Positions 1 to 11,887 of a stretch of DNA of 30,050 nt are shown in pieces. How positions within the stretch are numbered: position 1 is the first letter of the stretch; each line of letters starts with the position of its first letter. The translations under genes were made by a program, and so were the position numbers. The notes beneath the pieces are model-generated. The model was given only the letters and a program-made list of their open reading frames with translations, had not been told where the DNA came from and did no database searches. The DNA lies in contig JASJQH010000101.1 in assembly GCA_040143965.1 (NCBI GenBank), positions 1 through 30,050 on the forward strand, written 5' to 3'. The DNA is from Basidiobolus ranarum. Lineage: Eukaryota; Basidiobolomycota; Basidiobolomycetes; Basidiobolales.

Positions 1-3000
1 ATTGTTTCTTGCGTTTTTGGTTAACATCAAAGATGGAAGCAAAATTGCCCTCATTAGAATGCTCATTAAATACACCTGGGTTGTCAGGTTGTCCATTTGT
101 ATTTGGCTTCTCTGAATGTGACGACTTAACATCTCGCGAGAATTTCAAGAACACAGGGATTAATGCTGAAACCCCTTCCATCACAAGGCTTTTCAGCTGT
201 GCATCCCTTTCAATAAACAGTGGTAAAAGATTTGGTAGAAGTTTCATAAATTGTTCGGAGCGTAGGAGCTAGGGTCATAGGCTATCACTGTCATAAATAA
301 ACGAAACAAATCCTGGTAGGTGAATAGTTCATTCTTGCCCAAAATAGCGTGACGCATCCCGGCCCCGGCGGACATTGCCACTTTGTGAAGACCCATGATC
401 TGAACCTCTGGTATAGTACTTGAGATTAGTTCTCCGTTGGGAGTTAAAGCAGATTGACCAATTCCCATTAAATCCGAAAGAGGAGGGTCCTCCAAGACAC
501 CAAACAGTTTAAACAGAGATTTTGCCATCAGGTCTCCTAGTTTGGATGACTTGGTACGTGCTTTAAGAATCAAAGGGATAAGGCATCCTAGAGCTTGTAA
601 TATAAACGAGTCTTCATGAAGCGAATAAAACCTCATCCATGCATATTCTATACTTGATTGTACGGCCGGTGAATGCTGAGCTACAAAATATCCTTGAAAT
701 AGTGCCGGAACAAAGAGATGGTATCCCCGAGAAGAAGTAAACAGCCGCTTAAACGAGGCAGATACGTTGATGTATAAAACTAGGGCCTGAGTAACAAGGC
801 CAAGGTCGTCGCCATGATATTTCAGCACACTGTTGACATCACTAAGTATTCGTTCCAATTCCTCTCGGTCGTTAAAGTTATTGGGAAGAGCAAAAACAAT
901 AGTTTCCATGAAATGCATCCAAGCACGACACTGAAGGGCCGAGAGTAATCTCAATTGACTGTTGGCTTTAAATGAGCTAAACGAATTAGTGGTATTCGGA
1001 ACGCTTGGTCCATTTTGTGTATGGTTTAAGTCAGCCTCGCTGTTTAACTCATCCCAATCGAATTCAAATATCCTATTCTCCCAAGGGATTGGGCTGAAGG
1101 ATTGTACAACTCGATTAACGTTTATGGCTTCGCGAGGATAGCGTGATACGAAGTTAAACATAAAATGTATCTGGGCAATTCTCAGCATCGTCATTTGAAA
1201 TGTACGCTTTGGGATTCCTGAGGGATAATTATGGGAGTCAGATGCAAGCTCCTCTACTGGTGATGTTGGAATAGACTCATCACCAGGCCAAAACTCGCTA
1301 GTCGGATTGAAGAACCATTCAATCTTGTTTTTTCGGAATTCACGTATAGATAACTCATTACTTGACGAGATCAGCTCTGCAATTATAGGGAGAGCGTGGA
1401 CAAACAAAGTGAGAGTGTGGGATCTGTTATCACGATGATGCCATTTCAGAAGTCCAGTAAGATAATTGAAAAGAATATAGGTAAAGGAAGGTGGGTGCAT
1501 CTTCTGAAAAATGATCAAAGATCTAAGTTTACCAAGTAGTTCACATTGGTGACTAATCGACTGGGAACTTAAGCCTTCAAGATACTTCCGTAGAAATACA
1601 CTAGGGTCATCTCTGGTAAAGTACGATATACAATCCCACATGGCCGTGTTTACTTCAACGCGCGGGTCGAATAACAGATCGATTGAATTGAATGACATGT
1701 TCTCCAGAATTGAAGAGACGACAACTGCGCGAGACTTGTGACTACCTTCCGCAATGGCTATTGAGTCAAGTTGATGGTCAAAGAACATTGTCGGTAACAG
1801 AGTTAAGGGATATATATTAATATCATCATTAGAATGACTTTCCTCTTTTTTCCACCCGAGTTCTTGAATTGTTTGAAGCTCTTTCCAAGACATATTATTA
1901 GTACTCAGTTCAGAAAGCCATGGGGAAATATTGGTGGTAAGGGTGGGTGAGCCTAAATCAGTGGAAACAAATGTAACCGTATGCCCAGCCGCCTTGAAAG
2001 GCTTTCGCCGATGCTGATCCGTGATGTAATGTTGTGAATATATGTGACCTCTTTGATTAAAAAGGATGTACATTTTTCTGATCACATGAAGTTTGGTATG
2101 GCTATTGTGGAAGTTTTCATGAAAAATTCGACCCATGGCATCTGGTTCCTTTTCACCGCAATAGTTGAGTAAAAAAGCAATAAGCTCAAGTTTTGACTGG
2201 CGTGTATCTGTGATTCCTTGATTCCAAAGATAGTCCATCAGCGAAAGCAAATCGCTTTCCTGAAGACAGGTGTGAGTTGTTACGAGTAGCGACAAAATAC
2301 TAATACTAAGATCGTATGAGGTTTTGGCTAGTCTGCTGTGTCGAAACGATTTTCGAGGATTAGTGGTAGAATTGACTAATTTTGCGAGTACAACTGATGG
2401 GTTGTTTAATTGTGCAGCTACCGGAATATCCGCAGCGACCGGGCACCACTCAGGAAGAGCCTTGCTTGCGTTAGGGAAAAAAGATCCACTCCCTGATACT
2501 TTTCTAGTATGAGGATTACTCTCGGTTTTATCTGAAACTGTTGCTTCATATATCTCCTTGAACTTCGTTATGGTTAAGTCCATTTCACCATGCGTACTGA
2601 ATGATATATCACTGGAATTTTTTCGGTGTGATGCAAGAGGATATAGATCCGACTCTCGCAGCCAAATTATAACTCGTTGAAGCCAATTTGGACGCGTGGT
2701 GTGCTTACAAAACAATCTTATCTCTTTCAACAATTGACAATAGAGTACTCTGAAAGGAATAGAGATGGCGATGTTTTGACTGGATTCCCAGGCCGCTAGG
2801 TATAGAGAAACTCTCTTCTCTATTTCAATAAGTAACTTGCGGCTTTGTCGATTTAAAAGGGGATCTGAAAGCATAAACGTTTTCGAAGCTTTCTTTAGAT
2901 CTTGTAAAAACCATATGAATTCCTGAACTATAACAAGCTGTCCAAGAGTAACATTATCAGATACTTGAAGAGTTGGCTCTCTTAGTGCATCCAGTCTTGT

Positions 3001-5392
3001 GTTTTGCGATAGTCGTTGGGAGATTTCTTGATTGACGTTATTTAAGAGCAAGACAGTCATAAAGTCAACATCATGAAGGAAGACCCCTCTGCTCCGATTA
3101 GGACTTTCAACTGATCCAATAATTGGAGGCATCTTACGATCTTCTTGTACGAATTAGAACTGGCGCATACGAGAAATGGCTTGTAGAAAAGATGAGGGTA
3201 TGTACGAGCCAGCTCGAGAAGAAGTGGTGATAATGCTCCTTTGGTGATTGTACGCTGGTTGATGATTTTCTGTGAAAATTAGTGTTAATTTCCGATAAGC
3301 AAACACAAGCGTGTTATAAAGGAAGGAGGGGCTAAGAACTTACTGAAAACAATCGAGGCAGTGTTTCTTTGACAAGTTCATGTCCAATATAATCATTCAA
3401 CTCGAATGCCAATTGCCAATATAGAGGCACAATTCTGCTAATCTCCAATTGCGAAATCTATTCAACAGCTTTAGTTGCATTACAATGAAGGTATATATAT
3501 ATTTATCCATACCATCTTCTGAAAAGGCTTAAATATAGAGGCTTTATGGCCACTATTCCATATACATATGAGTCGATCTTTGATACACCTTTCCATATCT
3601 GCGAACTGAATAGCATTATTTTTTGTCGCCTTTAATCCTTTATCTTCGTCATACGTGGGAGACGATGTAGTACTTCCCCGGCGATAAACCGGATGGGGTG
3701 ATACAGATTCTTTGAACAGAAATCCATTGATAAACGCTTGAGCAATATAATCCACGGTAGCTGAAGAAAGGTTTTCGTAGGATTGTGGTAGGCTCGTATT
3801 CAGTAAGATAATCATTTTATATGGAGTTGCGAGCGCTAGTTCCTGATTGTTGATGTCTAGAGTATTTGAACTTTGAAGAACACCTGAGGCTGAAAACCAG
3901 AAGATCTGTTAAATGGAATGTTTGGTGCAAATGAGAATAGTGTGACTATCTACCTATCCTTACTAGTCGGCTTAGTATTTGCTCATAGTACGATGTGATT
4001 TCTAATTTTGGAGTCATGAACTATGGTCCGATTCATCGTTTAGTGTTACTTCATACAAATGAAACTTCAACTATCTTACCTCCGCCAAGAAATCCAAGGA
4101 TATACTTCTAAGAGGAGCTTCTTCCAGACGCAAGCACCTCACCAAACCATCAATTAATAAATATCTTGTGAAAACCTCACTTTCGTAAGACTTTACGTAA
4201 CCCTCCTCTTTGATCGCATCTGGCTTCAGCTGAGCACCAGTAACAGTTCTTCCAGAATAAAGCCTCTTGAAAAACTCTTGTATTTTGTCTGGTATAAAGC
4301 GGTCCTGTTCTTTGTCTATTTGATTACTTACTATAATGGTGGCCGTCTTTATGGAAACCAGAAGTTTGACGCAGTTAATGATCATAATATAAATGATATT
4401 TGAAGGGATTGGATGTAACGCGGACGTGAGTATTGAATTGTAGACCTTTTCGAATAACGAGACAACACGGAACTGTAATCAAAATAGAGGATTGTCAATT
4501 CGCGTTGAAGCTATCAGGATATCAACATAATATTACTCTGAGAATAGGGTGGGGTACGATGAGCTGTTGACAGCACCAAATAATTTGGCTATAATAGTTC
4601 TATAATTCACTCAAAAATAAGTATAGTGGTTATTTATATTTAAGAGTAGAAACATACTTGTGCACCACAAGCTAAAAAATTAATTCGAATGAATTCATAA
4701 ATGTCAAGCGCCTTCATGCATTCGCCAACTAAAAGGGCAGGGATGTAAATGGTAAGTATTCAAGCAAAGAATAAATAGAACTCTTGAATTACCATTTAAA
4801 GGAAACGTATAGAACGGAATGGCTAGTTCGTTCAACACATCCGAACAAAGTGGCAAGGACTCCAACTCACGATACTTGAATAGAATAAATTTGAGGTTAT
4901 CTAATCTTGATTTAGTTGAAACTCCTATATTATCTATGTCATCCAATATGTCATGAGCCCAAGGATCTCGTTCTGGAGCATTTTGATTCCAGCTAGTAGT
5001 ATGAATGTATGACTGGATCTTGGAACTTTGGCTTAATAATTTCTCTAGCTCTCGTCGAAAGTGTTGTTCAGCTGATTTATGAGGGTGTAATGAAACCTTC
5101 AACACACGGGGTGCTTCTTTTTTTGGTTTATTCGAAGTTTCTCCAGCACAGTTTATCGACAAATCAGATTGTTGTGAATAGCTCCCCGTCTTTGCACAAG
5201 AAAAGGTGAAGGAACTCTCGATACTATCAATTTCGTTTGGTGTTAAAGTTGAAGCATTTGAAGGTAGTTTTGACGTTGTAGTATTATCAGAGTTGCTGGT
5301 TGCCGGAATAATTTCTTAAAAGTTGAAAGCATCGTTAGATGGTACAAAAAAGAATGTCAATTGAAAATATATAGACCTTCTTTGAAATCCAT
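1..5392 (-). CDS. Very large UNC80-like helical protein (3' end beyond window)
   Basis: Nine exons on the minus strand: 5392-5377, 5314-4793, 4728-4658, 4599-4537, 4472-4080, 4020-3954, 3889-3513, 3457-3344 and 3269 to the window edge. Together they give about 1,630 residues with no end in view. The first 60 residues are Ser/Thr-rich; the rest is mostly predicted amphipathic helix, as in HEAT-like scaffolds. Conserved-looking blocks include VGECMKALDIYEF, FRVVSLFEKVYNSIL, YPHLFYKPFLVCA and LGQLVIVQEFIWFLQDLKK. Size, helical make-up and these blocks resemble UNC80 proteins, which in animals scaffold the NALCN channel; the fungal relative of NALCN is Cch1. This is a resemblance by eye, not a search. 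In the last exon the reading frame changes twice, near 3080-3090 and near 265-275, each fitting one missing base, while coding character continues on both sides; this may be sequence error or recent decay. The start ATG at 5392 depends on a weak GTCTAT donor. Other large HEAT proteins remain possible. Confidence 0.5.
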
Positions 5393-7943
5393 CCGTAAGA
5401 AGGACTCATTAGCGTCAAAGTAGCAAAAATGGAGTAAATGGCAATTTACGTGCAAACCTCAATTATGATGCAGCTATTTAGATTATTGGTAAAAATTAAT
5501 ATCCTATTGATAAGAAATGAATTTATCGTATACTCTAAAGTTTGATACTGAACTATTAAACGAACTAAGGTGCTTTCAGCAGCTAGTTACTCCATCTCCA
5601 TCATGATTTGCCCTCTAATCTACCGCTATCACATGTAGTTATTTCCCATGATGGTTAGATATGTTTTGCACTCGTAACTTGTTTAAGAAGATAAATACTT
5701 AACGAGCAATGGCTTAACGTCAACAGCTTATCATGGGAATGGATCCCTATTCTATTGCTAGTTGGATGCCAGATAGAATGGTTGAGCGTATGTAACGTAT
5801 TTGTCCTAAGTAGTTAAGATAAATAGAGCCTCAGGGTTGGCAGATAGGCTACCGCAGTTAGATCTCGTCGATGATTGATCAGGGAAGATAACACAAGCCC
5901 GTAACTCAGCATGGTACAATATATAAAGTAAGATAGAGCCGAAGATAGGATAATCAAAACTTCACTCCTGTATAGGTTTGCTCATTAGTTCGGGCATTCT
6001 AGATGGATCAGTAGTTGCTGCAACTCATATGACGAAGTGTAGTTTCTTTGAAAGTAACTGCCGCTTCAGGATTTATGCAATTGCGTTTTCTGAGAAACTG
6101 CTCTTTGGTTGACTCTGTAAGCTGGCACCAGAACAGAGATCAAAGGCCTATGCAGTAAAGCAACAGGAAATATTATCCTATTCCCGCCCATATATGTATA
6201 GCTATATCATTAATCTCGTCCACTGGAAATCATACACTCTTGGGGCAAGTCTCTCGATTGAGGCTTTGTGACACCATCGTCAGCTGATGATTGAACCCAC
6301 AAAAACATGGATAAAGATACTTCTATGGCACTTTACGTACATTTCGTGTGAAATAGCATTATTAATCCAAAAGTAGGGTAATCACACAGCAACCATTGAA
6401 GAGCCAACAATCTCACAATGTTAGCTGCCCATGTCTTCAATCGATTTAGCATGCCATCCTCTTCAAAATTAACCTTTTAGAAAACAGTCCAAAAAAAGCT
6501 AATAGACAATGGCCTGTAGAATCATGTTAAACAATGCAATCTTATATTACGACTGAATAGAAGGACATCTTACATTACGACTGAATAGAAAGACTTTGTC
6601 ATTGATGTCAATGTTTCCATCCTAGAAGAATGTCTGGATCAATGTGACTGTCTAGGATATAGCAACAGTCACCAATGCCTATTTAGTCATCTTGGAGGGA
6701 AAGTGGCTAAAGTATTTGGATTGCTTTGGAACGCTCTAATTTAGCACCATTTAAAGTAGCAATTTCAACCAATTACAAGAGGCAATTGATTCTGGTTGGA
6801 AATCTGACAAGATTGTATGTTCACATAATTGTCCCCTCACACTAAGCGGCGCGGAGTAGAGTTAGGAAGTATTCCACTTATTCGCCTCTTCCACAACTCA
6901 TTGGTTTTGGTAGATCATTTATAGTACACATCTTTCTGGACATCGACATTAATGTTTATTCGCCCGACGTTTCTACAACGACTTGAAAGCTCTTTAGAAC
7001 CTGGTAAGAAATCTTCGTTTTGCTAGGAGATGATGCAAAAGTAGATAATTTTCATTCAATATGAATCAAATGCTGGTGAATTACCATTACAAATATATAG
7101 GAACTACCAAAGCGTTTTCGGAGTCGGGTCATACCCTGTACATTAAAGAAAGGTTTCCCAGTTTTCCTTCAAGAAAACTAGATCTGGTGCCGGTGGGAAT
7201 ATCAAACGCATAGGTAATGATATCGGTTATTCTAAACGATATGGAGTAAAAGGCTCGTACTTTCTAGCTAAGAACAGGCTTTGGAGAACTAAAGTAGACA
7301 TCCAAAAGTAGGAATCCTTTCCAGCTCATTTGATGGCAGTTCCTGTTACCCACTACAAGCCCAGCGTGCATAAGTTGGGAAGTAACTGACTACGACCAGA
7401 AATGCTTATTCTAAGCATTGCTACCCCTCCGAACCCTATTCCATACGGTAAAGAGATTGCGGTGATGGATCGAACCTTGATAAGGCTACCCGCATCTAAT
7501 CAGTTTTATGATTAGCAATTATCATTCTTTACTGGACGTATCATTAGCTTAAATTAGAAATTAGTGGAATAAATGTATGTATCTATCCTAATTCCTCAAA
7601 ATTCCACATGACTCCAACTGATGAAAAGAATCTTGCCAGATCTTATTACATTGAATGAGTAACAGTCAGATTGGCCAATTGATTGGTTGAAGCAGTCGAG
7701 GTTCTCACGGTTTAATGAAATAACCCTTCCAGAGAGGTTGGTGCTTCCAGCTGTGATTGGTAAGTGAAATTTGGCTTTTGCCGGAAGATCGGATGAGTGG
7801 AGCATTACTGATTATAGGTTGGATGGTGGGAATTTACATCAATTTTTTTCTAAGCAAGTATATGTAGGATTGTACTAAGAGCTGTTGCGATCATTCATCT
7901 TCTATTTAAACTAAGGCTTCGTGAACGCTCAGCAACAAATAGT
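5393..7943. other. Gene-poor divergent spacer between UNC80-like and GCH1 genes
   Basis: About 2.5 kb with stops in all frames and no exon chain that I could assemble. It must hold the promoters of the two divergent genes at its ends. It contains a 28-bp tandem duplication (listed separately). A minus-strand open frame at 7596-7805 has no recognisable domain. Short open stretches around 6590-6770 have coding-like composition but no family could be named. I see nothing else. Confidence 0.5.
6539..6594. repeat. 28-bp direct tandem duplication
   Basis: Two adjacent 28-bp units, 6539-6566 and 6567-6594, differ at two positions. Both carry the core TTACGACTGAATAGAA. It lies in the gene-poor spacer. 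It looks like a simple slippage or replication duplication; no longer array is visible. Confidence 0.85.
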
Positions 7944-8983
7944 ATGTCTGTGAAAAGTGAGAAAAATACTAACGGAATGGTTTTTTCTTCGGAGTCTGCT
8001 AGAATTTCTTCCCCTATTCCACGAGTGGATTCTCCCATCGACTTGGACGGTTTGAGCTATCCTAGTAAGTTGAGATGTTTACTGTTATTCTGAAATGAGT
8101 TTCTTATGTTGTATTGTTCAAAACAAGGTCTCGGAACTAAAGCCCGCCTTGAAGAAACTGAGGCTCAGAAAGAGGCTAGACTCCAGAAAATCTCCAATGC
8201 AGTCAAGACTATCTTGGACTGTATCGGCGAGGACCCTCACAGAGAGGGCCTTATGAAGACTCCTGAACGATATGCAAAGGCTTTGATGTTTTTCTCCCAA
8301 GGCTATGAACAAAATATTCGGGGTAAGTGGAATATCAATTACTTGGAATTTGACTTTAAATTGTTTGTTAACAACACTCTACTTAACAGACCTAGTCAAC
8401 GAAGCTGTATTCGATGAAGGTATTAATACCATTGTTATCTTGATGGAGCAACTTATTTAATTTCTTTTTACTTAAAAAAGACCACGAAGAGATGGTTATC
8501 GTTCGTGACATTGATATATTTTCTCTATGTGAACACCACATGGTTCCTTTTACGGGAAAGGTACAGTAACTACATATAAGTTTATTATACGGATTTTTTA
8601 ACTTACGGATCCATATTGTAGGTTCACATCGGATACATTCCTAACCGTAAAGTACTTGGCCTAAGCAAGCTCGCCCGCATTGCTGAAATGTTCAGCAGAC
8701 GTCTCCAAGTACAAGAACGCCTAACTAAGCAAATTGCAACTTGTCTACAAGAGATACTGAAGCCACAAGGTGTTGCAGTTGTCATTGAGTGCAGGTATGT
8801 TGTTACAAATCGATTTATTCTAAACTTCTCATCCTTAACTGTTGTTTTCCCGACAGTCACTTGTGCATGGTAATGCGTGGTGTTCAGAAACCTACTAGCT
8901 CTACTGTAACTAGCTCTATGCTTGGTGTATTTAAAAGCGACCCCAAAACACGTGAAGAGTTTTTGCGTTTGATCAGAAAATGA
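7944..8983 (+). CDS. GTP cyclohydrolase I
   Basis: Converts GTP to 7,8-dihydroneopterin triphosphate, the first step of folate and tetrahydrobiopterin synthesis, in the cytosol. Six exons: 7944-8064, 8128-8322, 8390-8419, 8481-8560, 8622-8794 and 8857-8983, giving 241 residues, the usual fungal length. The N-terminal ~45 residues are a variable tail ending in DLDGLSYPS, typical of fungal enzymes. Then follow [11 protein letters not shown] and TPERYAKA (GTP-site region), [13 protein letters not shown] with zinc ligands C132 and H135, [15 protein letters not shown], and [11 protein letters not shown] with the third zinc ligand C203. It ends in [10 protein letters not shown]. All catalytic blocks are intact. 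Exon 3 is only 30 nt. All introns are GT-AG, 60-67 nt. The gene is convergent with dihydropteridine reductase 424 bp downstream, which suggests a pterin-related pair. Identification is firm; the yeast name would be FOL2. Confidence 0.97.
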
Positions 8984-9025
8984 GCATGCTGGAATTCTTA
9001 CTCTGATTCGTGACTATTTTGTCTC

Positions 9026-9041
9026 ATATATATATATATAT
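9026..9041. repeat. (AT)8 microsatellite
   Basis: A perfect run of eight AT units lies 43 bp after the GTP cyclohydrolase stop codon, probably in its 3' untranslated region. Confidence 0.9.
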
Positions 9042-9407
9042 CATCTATTTTACCTACTTTGCAACCATGATCTTCTTCAAACCAGTGCCATAGAAGTTGG
9101 CAATGTTCTCATCATCAGTATAGAAGATTCCTTTGTGTAATTGTTATAACCTCAATATATTTAATCCCGTAATAGTGGATTGTTCTTCATTAAAAAATAA
9201 TCACCGAAATTTTCTATTCATTACTAGTTTTGACACTTAACGAACGCCACCAGTTACGAGAAATGTTTGTCGTGGTTGGCACACTTTTTGCGGATGAAAG
9301 CATTCCTGAACCAGGGTTGTGGAGTTGATGAGTACATTGACCCAGGAATTCAAGTGACACTTTTGGATCAACAGATTGTTTATTATTACTTCAATTATAG
9401 TAATATT

Positions 9408-10435
9408 TTAATGAAATACAGTTTCACCGTTGGTTGTAATAATTTCTACCAATTTACCAGTTTCAACAGACTCAGGTTTGGTAGCCCACTCGAACAATTT
9501 CTCGGCAACAGTATCCATGGGTGTCCAAGTAGAGAGATCAGCGCCTTCGCCCATAAATTTCCTATTCATGGGTGTATCGAGTGTAATGCTAAGGATGTAA
9601 AACTCAGCATGCTTTTTTTTGCTGACTAACATCATTGATACATTGTACTTACGGTAAGATGGCGTTAACTTTGGAGTTCTTAGGCAGTCCGCTGGATTTC
9701 TCAGCAAGGCTTTGTACCAATTGATGAACTGCTGCCTTGGCTAATCCATAACCGATCATACCTATAATTTTATGGGCATAACTCTTTAGTCAGAAGCATA
9801 CACAACACCACCATTCTTATTATTTGCATACCTGGAGTTCCTTTCTGAGCGGGATATGCACCAGTTAAAGAAACGAAGCCCCCCCTGTAACATGAATCGA
9901 TTCTTTAGTACATAGAATATGTTGGTTTTTGATATAGGACGTACTCTTTCAAATGCTGTGAAGCGATATGTGCAGCGATTAGCGAGGTCTGGACGCTTTG
10001 TTTCCACATAAGCTCGGAGTTGGCGAAAAGATCTATAACGGATTACAAATAAGCCAATATTTTTTCTGAATTCAGAAAGTGACTCGGTAATACCTTTGCT
10101 TGCTGCATTACCACCTGCCCAACCACCGGCAACACAAAGGACAGCGTCAGCTTTGTTGCCAGATAATTGTTTTTCAACCTCACTTAAAACTTTGAATCCT
10201 TGTGTTTCAAATGATTCCTCAGTTGTCAAGGTGATACTGTTATCTGCAAACTCATTTGGCACCAAGTCAATAGAAATAACTGACTAACATTAGGCAATTA
10301 ACGGTTATTAATATGTTCCAGTGATGACAATAAGAATTTGAGGAATACCCAGTTCATTTGCTTGAAAAATTTCACTACTGAAGACCCAAGAGCCCCGGAA
10401 CCACCATAGACAATGACGTTGGATGTAGCAGACAT
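9408..10435 (-). CDS. Dihydropteridine reductase (QDPR-type)
   Basis: Reduces quinonoid dihydrobiopterin to tetrahydrobiopterin with NADH; cytosolic short-chain dehydrogenase. Six exons: 10435-10349, 10283-10094, 10032-9945, 9884-9832, 9761-9653 and 9588-9408, giving 235 residues (human QDPR 244). Seen in order: [14 protein letters not shown] (dinucleotide loop, G11-G17), VISIDLV (end of beta-2), [15 protein letters not shown] near residues 78-92 (a QDPR hallmark), [26 protein letters not shown] with the catalytic pair Y144 and K148, [12 protein letters not shown], and a C-terminal strand [11 protein letters not shown]. All expected residues are present. The five introns are 61-70 nt with GTA donors. 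Exon 4 begins in a run of G next to its acceptor (9879-9885), so the AG choice there was fixed by reading frame. The gene is tail-to-tail with GTP cyclohydrolase I. Most ascomycete and basidiomycete yeasts lack this enzyme. Confidence 0.96.
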
Positions 10436-11447
10436 GTTGAAGGAGTAATATAAAAAACCACAGACAACAATTCAACTATCTCGTCTACCTTATAAGGTGA
10501 TCCCATTCAACCGAGCCTTAACCCTGTTCACAGTGGAACCCTCCTTTTCACAGCATGATTTATGTAATAACCACTCAGAAGCTACCTCGTGAGAAAAAGT
10601 CGCATCGTTGAAAAAAAAACCCACTATAACGTTGATGCATTGGACTTTATTCATGCCAAAATAGGACATGGCTGTACTAGCTTAGCAACAAATGAACTCG
10701 ATTTTCCCACTGATTGTGATGAGTTTTTAGTTCTACTTTGGTCTAGTGATTTACTGTTTCGGATTAAAAGAGCTCTAACCACAGGGATACGGGTTGTACT
10801 CATTAAAAATCGCCTTAAATATTTCATTAACATTACCATGTACGATTTGATCGGTAAAAATCAGAAATGCTAGGCAGCCTCGTAGTTTTTCATATTAATG
10901 CCAGATTCTTCTAGCCTAATACGAAAAACCCCTATCAAATTGTTATAGAATGAGATATGCCTAAATAGTGGAGAGTTAAGCCATAATACAGCATTCCATG
11001 TATAGCTTAAACACGGAGATAAGCATATATTTATGATTGTTTCAAAAAAGCAATTATGAAGATGTAATGAGCGCTAGTCATTATTGGACTTGTGTAAGAA
11101 CAATATCATTTTTCAAAAATCACCTCCTTACTTCTCTTAGCGTTAAGCATTCCCCAACACAGAGAAAAGTTTCTTATCGAGAAATACCTCTAATACTAGC
11201 ACACTGTAGCAACTGCAATCTTAGTCAAGAGAACATTGCTTCTAATCACATTTAGTAATTCGAACTCCCTATCAAATTGGTGACAGATCAGTCAGCGTAG
11301 TGTGTGAGTTTGTTTTTATTCATACATGTTTAAAAAGGAGCTTGAAATTAAATGTGACCAAAGCAAATAATGTAGATACTTGAAGGCAATGCAAAGATTG
11401 CTAATATGGACTACTATTCTGGCGTAGGTAAACTTCGGCTGGCAAGT
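10436..11447. other. Spacer between the QDPR start and the I9 inhibitor gene
   Basis: About 1 kb. It holds the QDPR promoter and the 3' flank of the I9 gene. A plus-strand open frame at 10589-10873 (94 codons) has no recognisable domain, and I do not call it a gene. A 17-bp stretch at 10841-10857 is identical to part of the second exon of the I9 gene (11538-11554), hinting at a decayed duplicate but not proving it. Confidence 0.5.
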
Positions 11448-11887
11448 TTACGAACTGCCTGTTGGTTTCGGATCTGTGATAGTTACTATCCCATCTTTCT
11501 CTACAGACTCTACATCAGCCCGATTCTTCAGTTCATTTACGATTTGATCGGTAATACGCGCGAGATATATATGTGTGTCCTTCATGTCAGCCAAAGTTTC
11601 GAATGAATTTGTGAAGCAGATATTAGCGCTCTGGTTGTAGGTATCTATCCGTGCTTTAAGGTACGTTTCGACTGATCGCAGGAATGGTTAGCATATTAAT
11701 TTCATACCACTTTAGATCTAGAATACTGCCTACATTGTTCACTAGAATGATTCTTCTTTAAAAGCACTATGTATCGATGATCCTCTGGGTTGCTACTTGC
11801 ACAGGCCTTTCCGTTGACTGCATCGATATATAAAAGGGAAAAAAGGCTAGCAAGTATAAAAAAGAGAAATTGCTTTATGTTACTCAT
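11448..11887 (-). CDS. Small secreted peptidase inhibitor I9 / propeptide-like protein
   Basis: Two exons, 11887-11734 and 11671-11448, give 125 residues. Residues 1-26 form a signal peptide (hydrophobic FLFFILASLFSLLY, then IDAVNG). The rest is a single Inhibitor-I9 fold: HRYIVLLKK (first strand, from residue 37), helix SSEQFETYLKAR, a middle segment with C70, then ITDQIVNELKNRADVESVEKD and closing strand GIVTITD. This is the fold of subtilisin propeptides and of the yeast proteinase B inhibitor Pbi2. No protease domain follows: the stop comes nine residues after the last strand, so it is a stand-alone protein. Unlike Pbi2 it looks exported. C29 and C70 could form a disulphide. The intron (62 nt, GTAGGC donor, ATGCTAACC branch) splits the first helix and frame is kept. 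The likely role is to inhibit or chaperone a subtilisin-type protease; the partner is unknown. Confidence 0.8.

Noticed and set aside
9-272. Plus-strand open frame of 87 codons
   Set aside because: It is antisense to the last visible part of the UNC80-like coding sequence, which has the better protein character on the minus strand.
6590-6770. Short coding-like stretch that recalls retroelement polymerase sequence
   Set aside because: The resemblance rests on a few residues; no catalytic motif, ends or repeats could be seen, so no element is called.
7596-7805. Minus-strand open frame of 69 codons near the GCH1 promoter
   Set aside because: No recognisable domain, does not begin with a convincing upstream exon, and lies in the likely promoter of GCH1.
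10589-10873. Plus-strand open frame of 94 codons between QDPR and the I9 gene
   Set aside because: No domain, no family feel, Cys/Trp composition typical of chance frames and no supporting splice structure.
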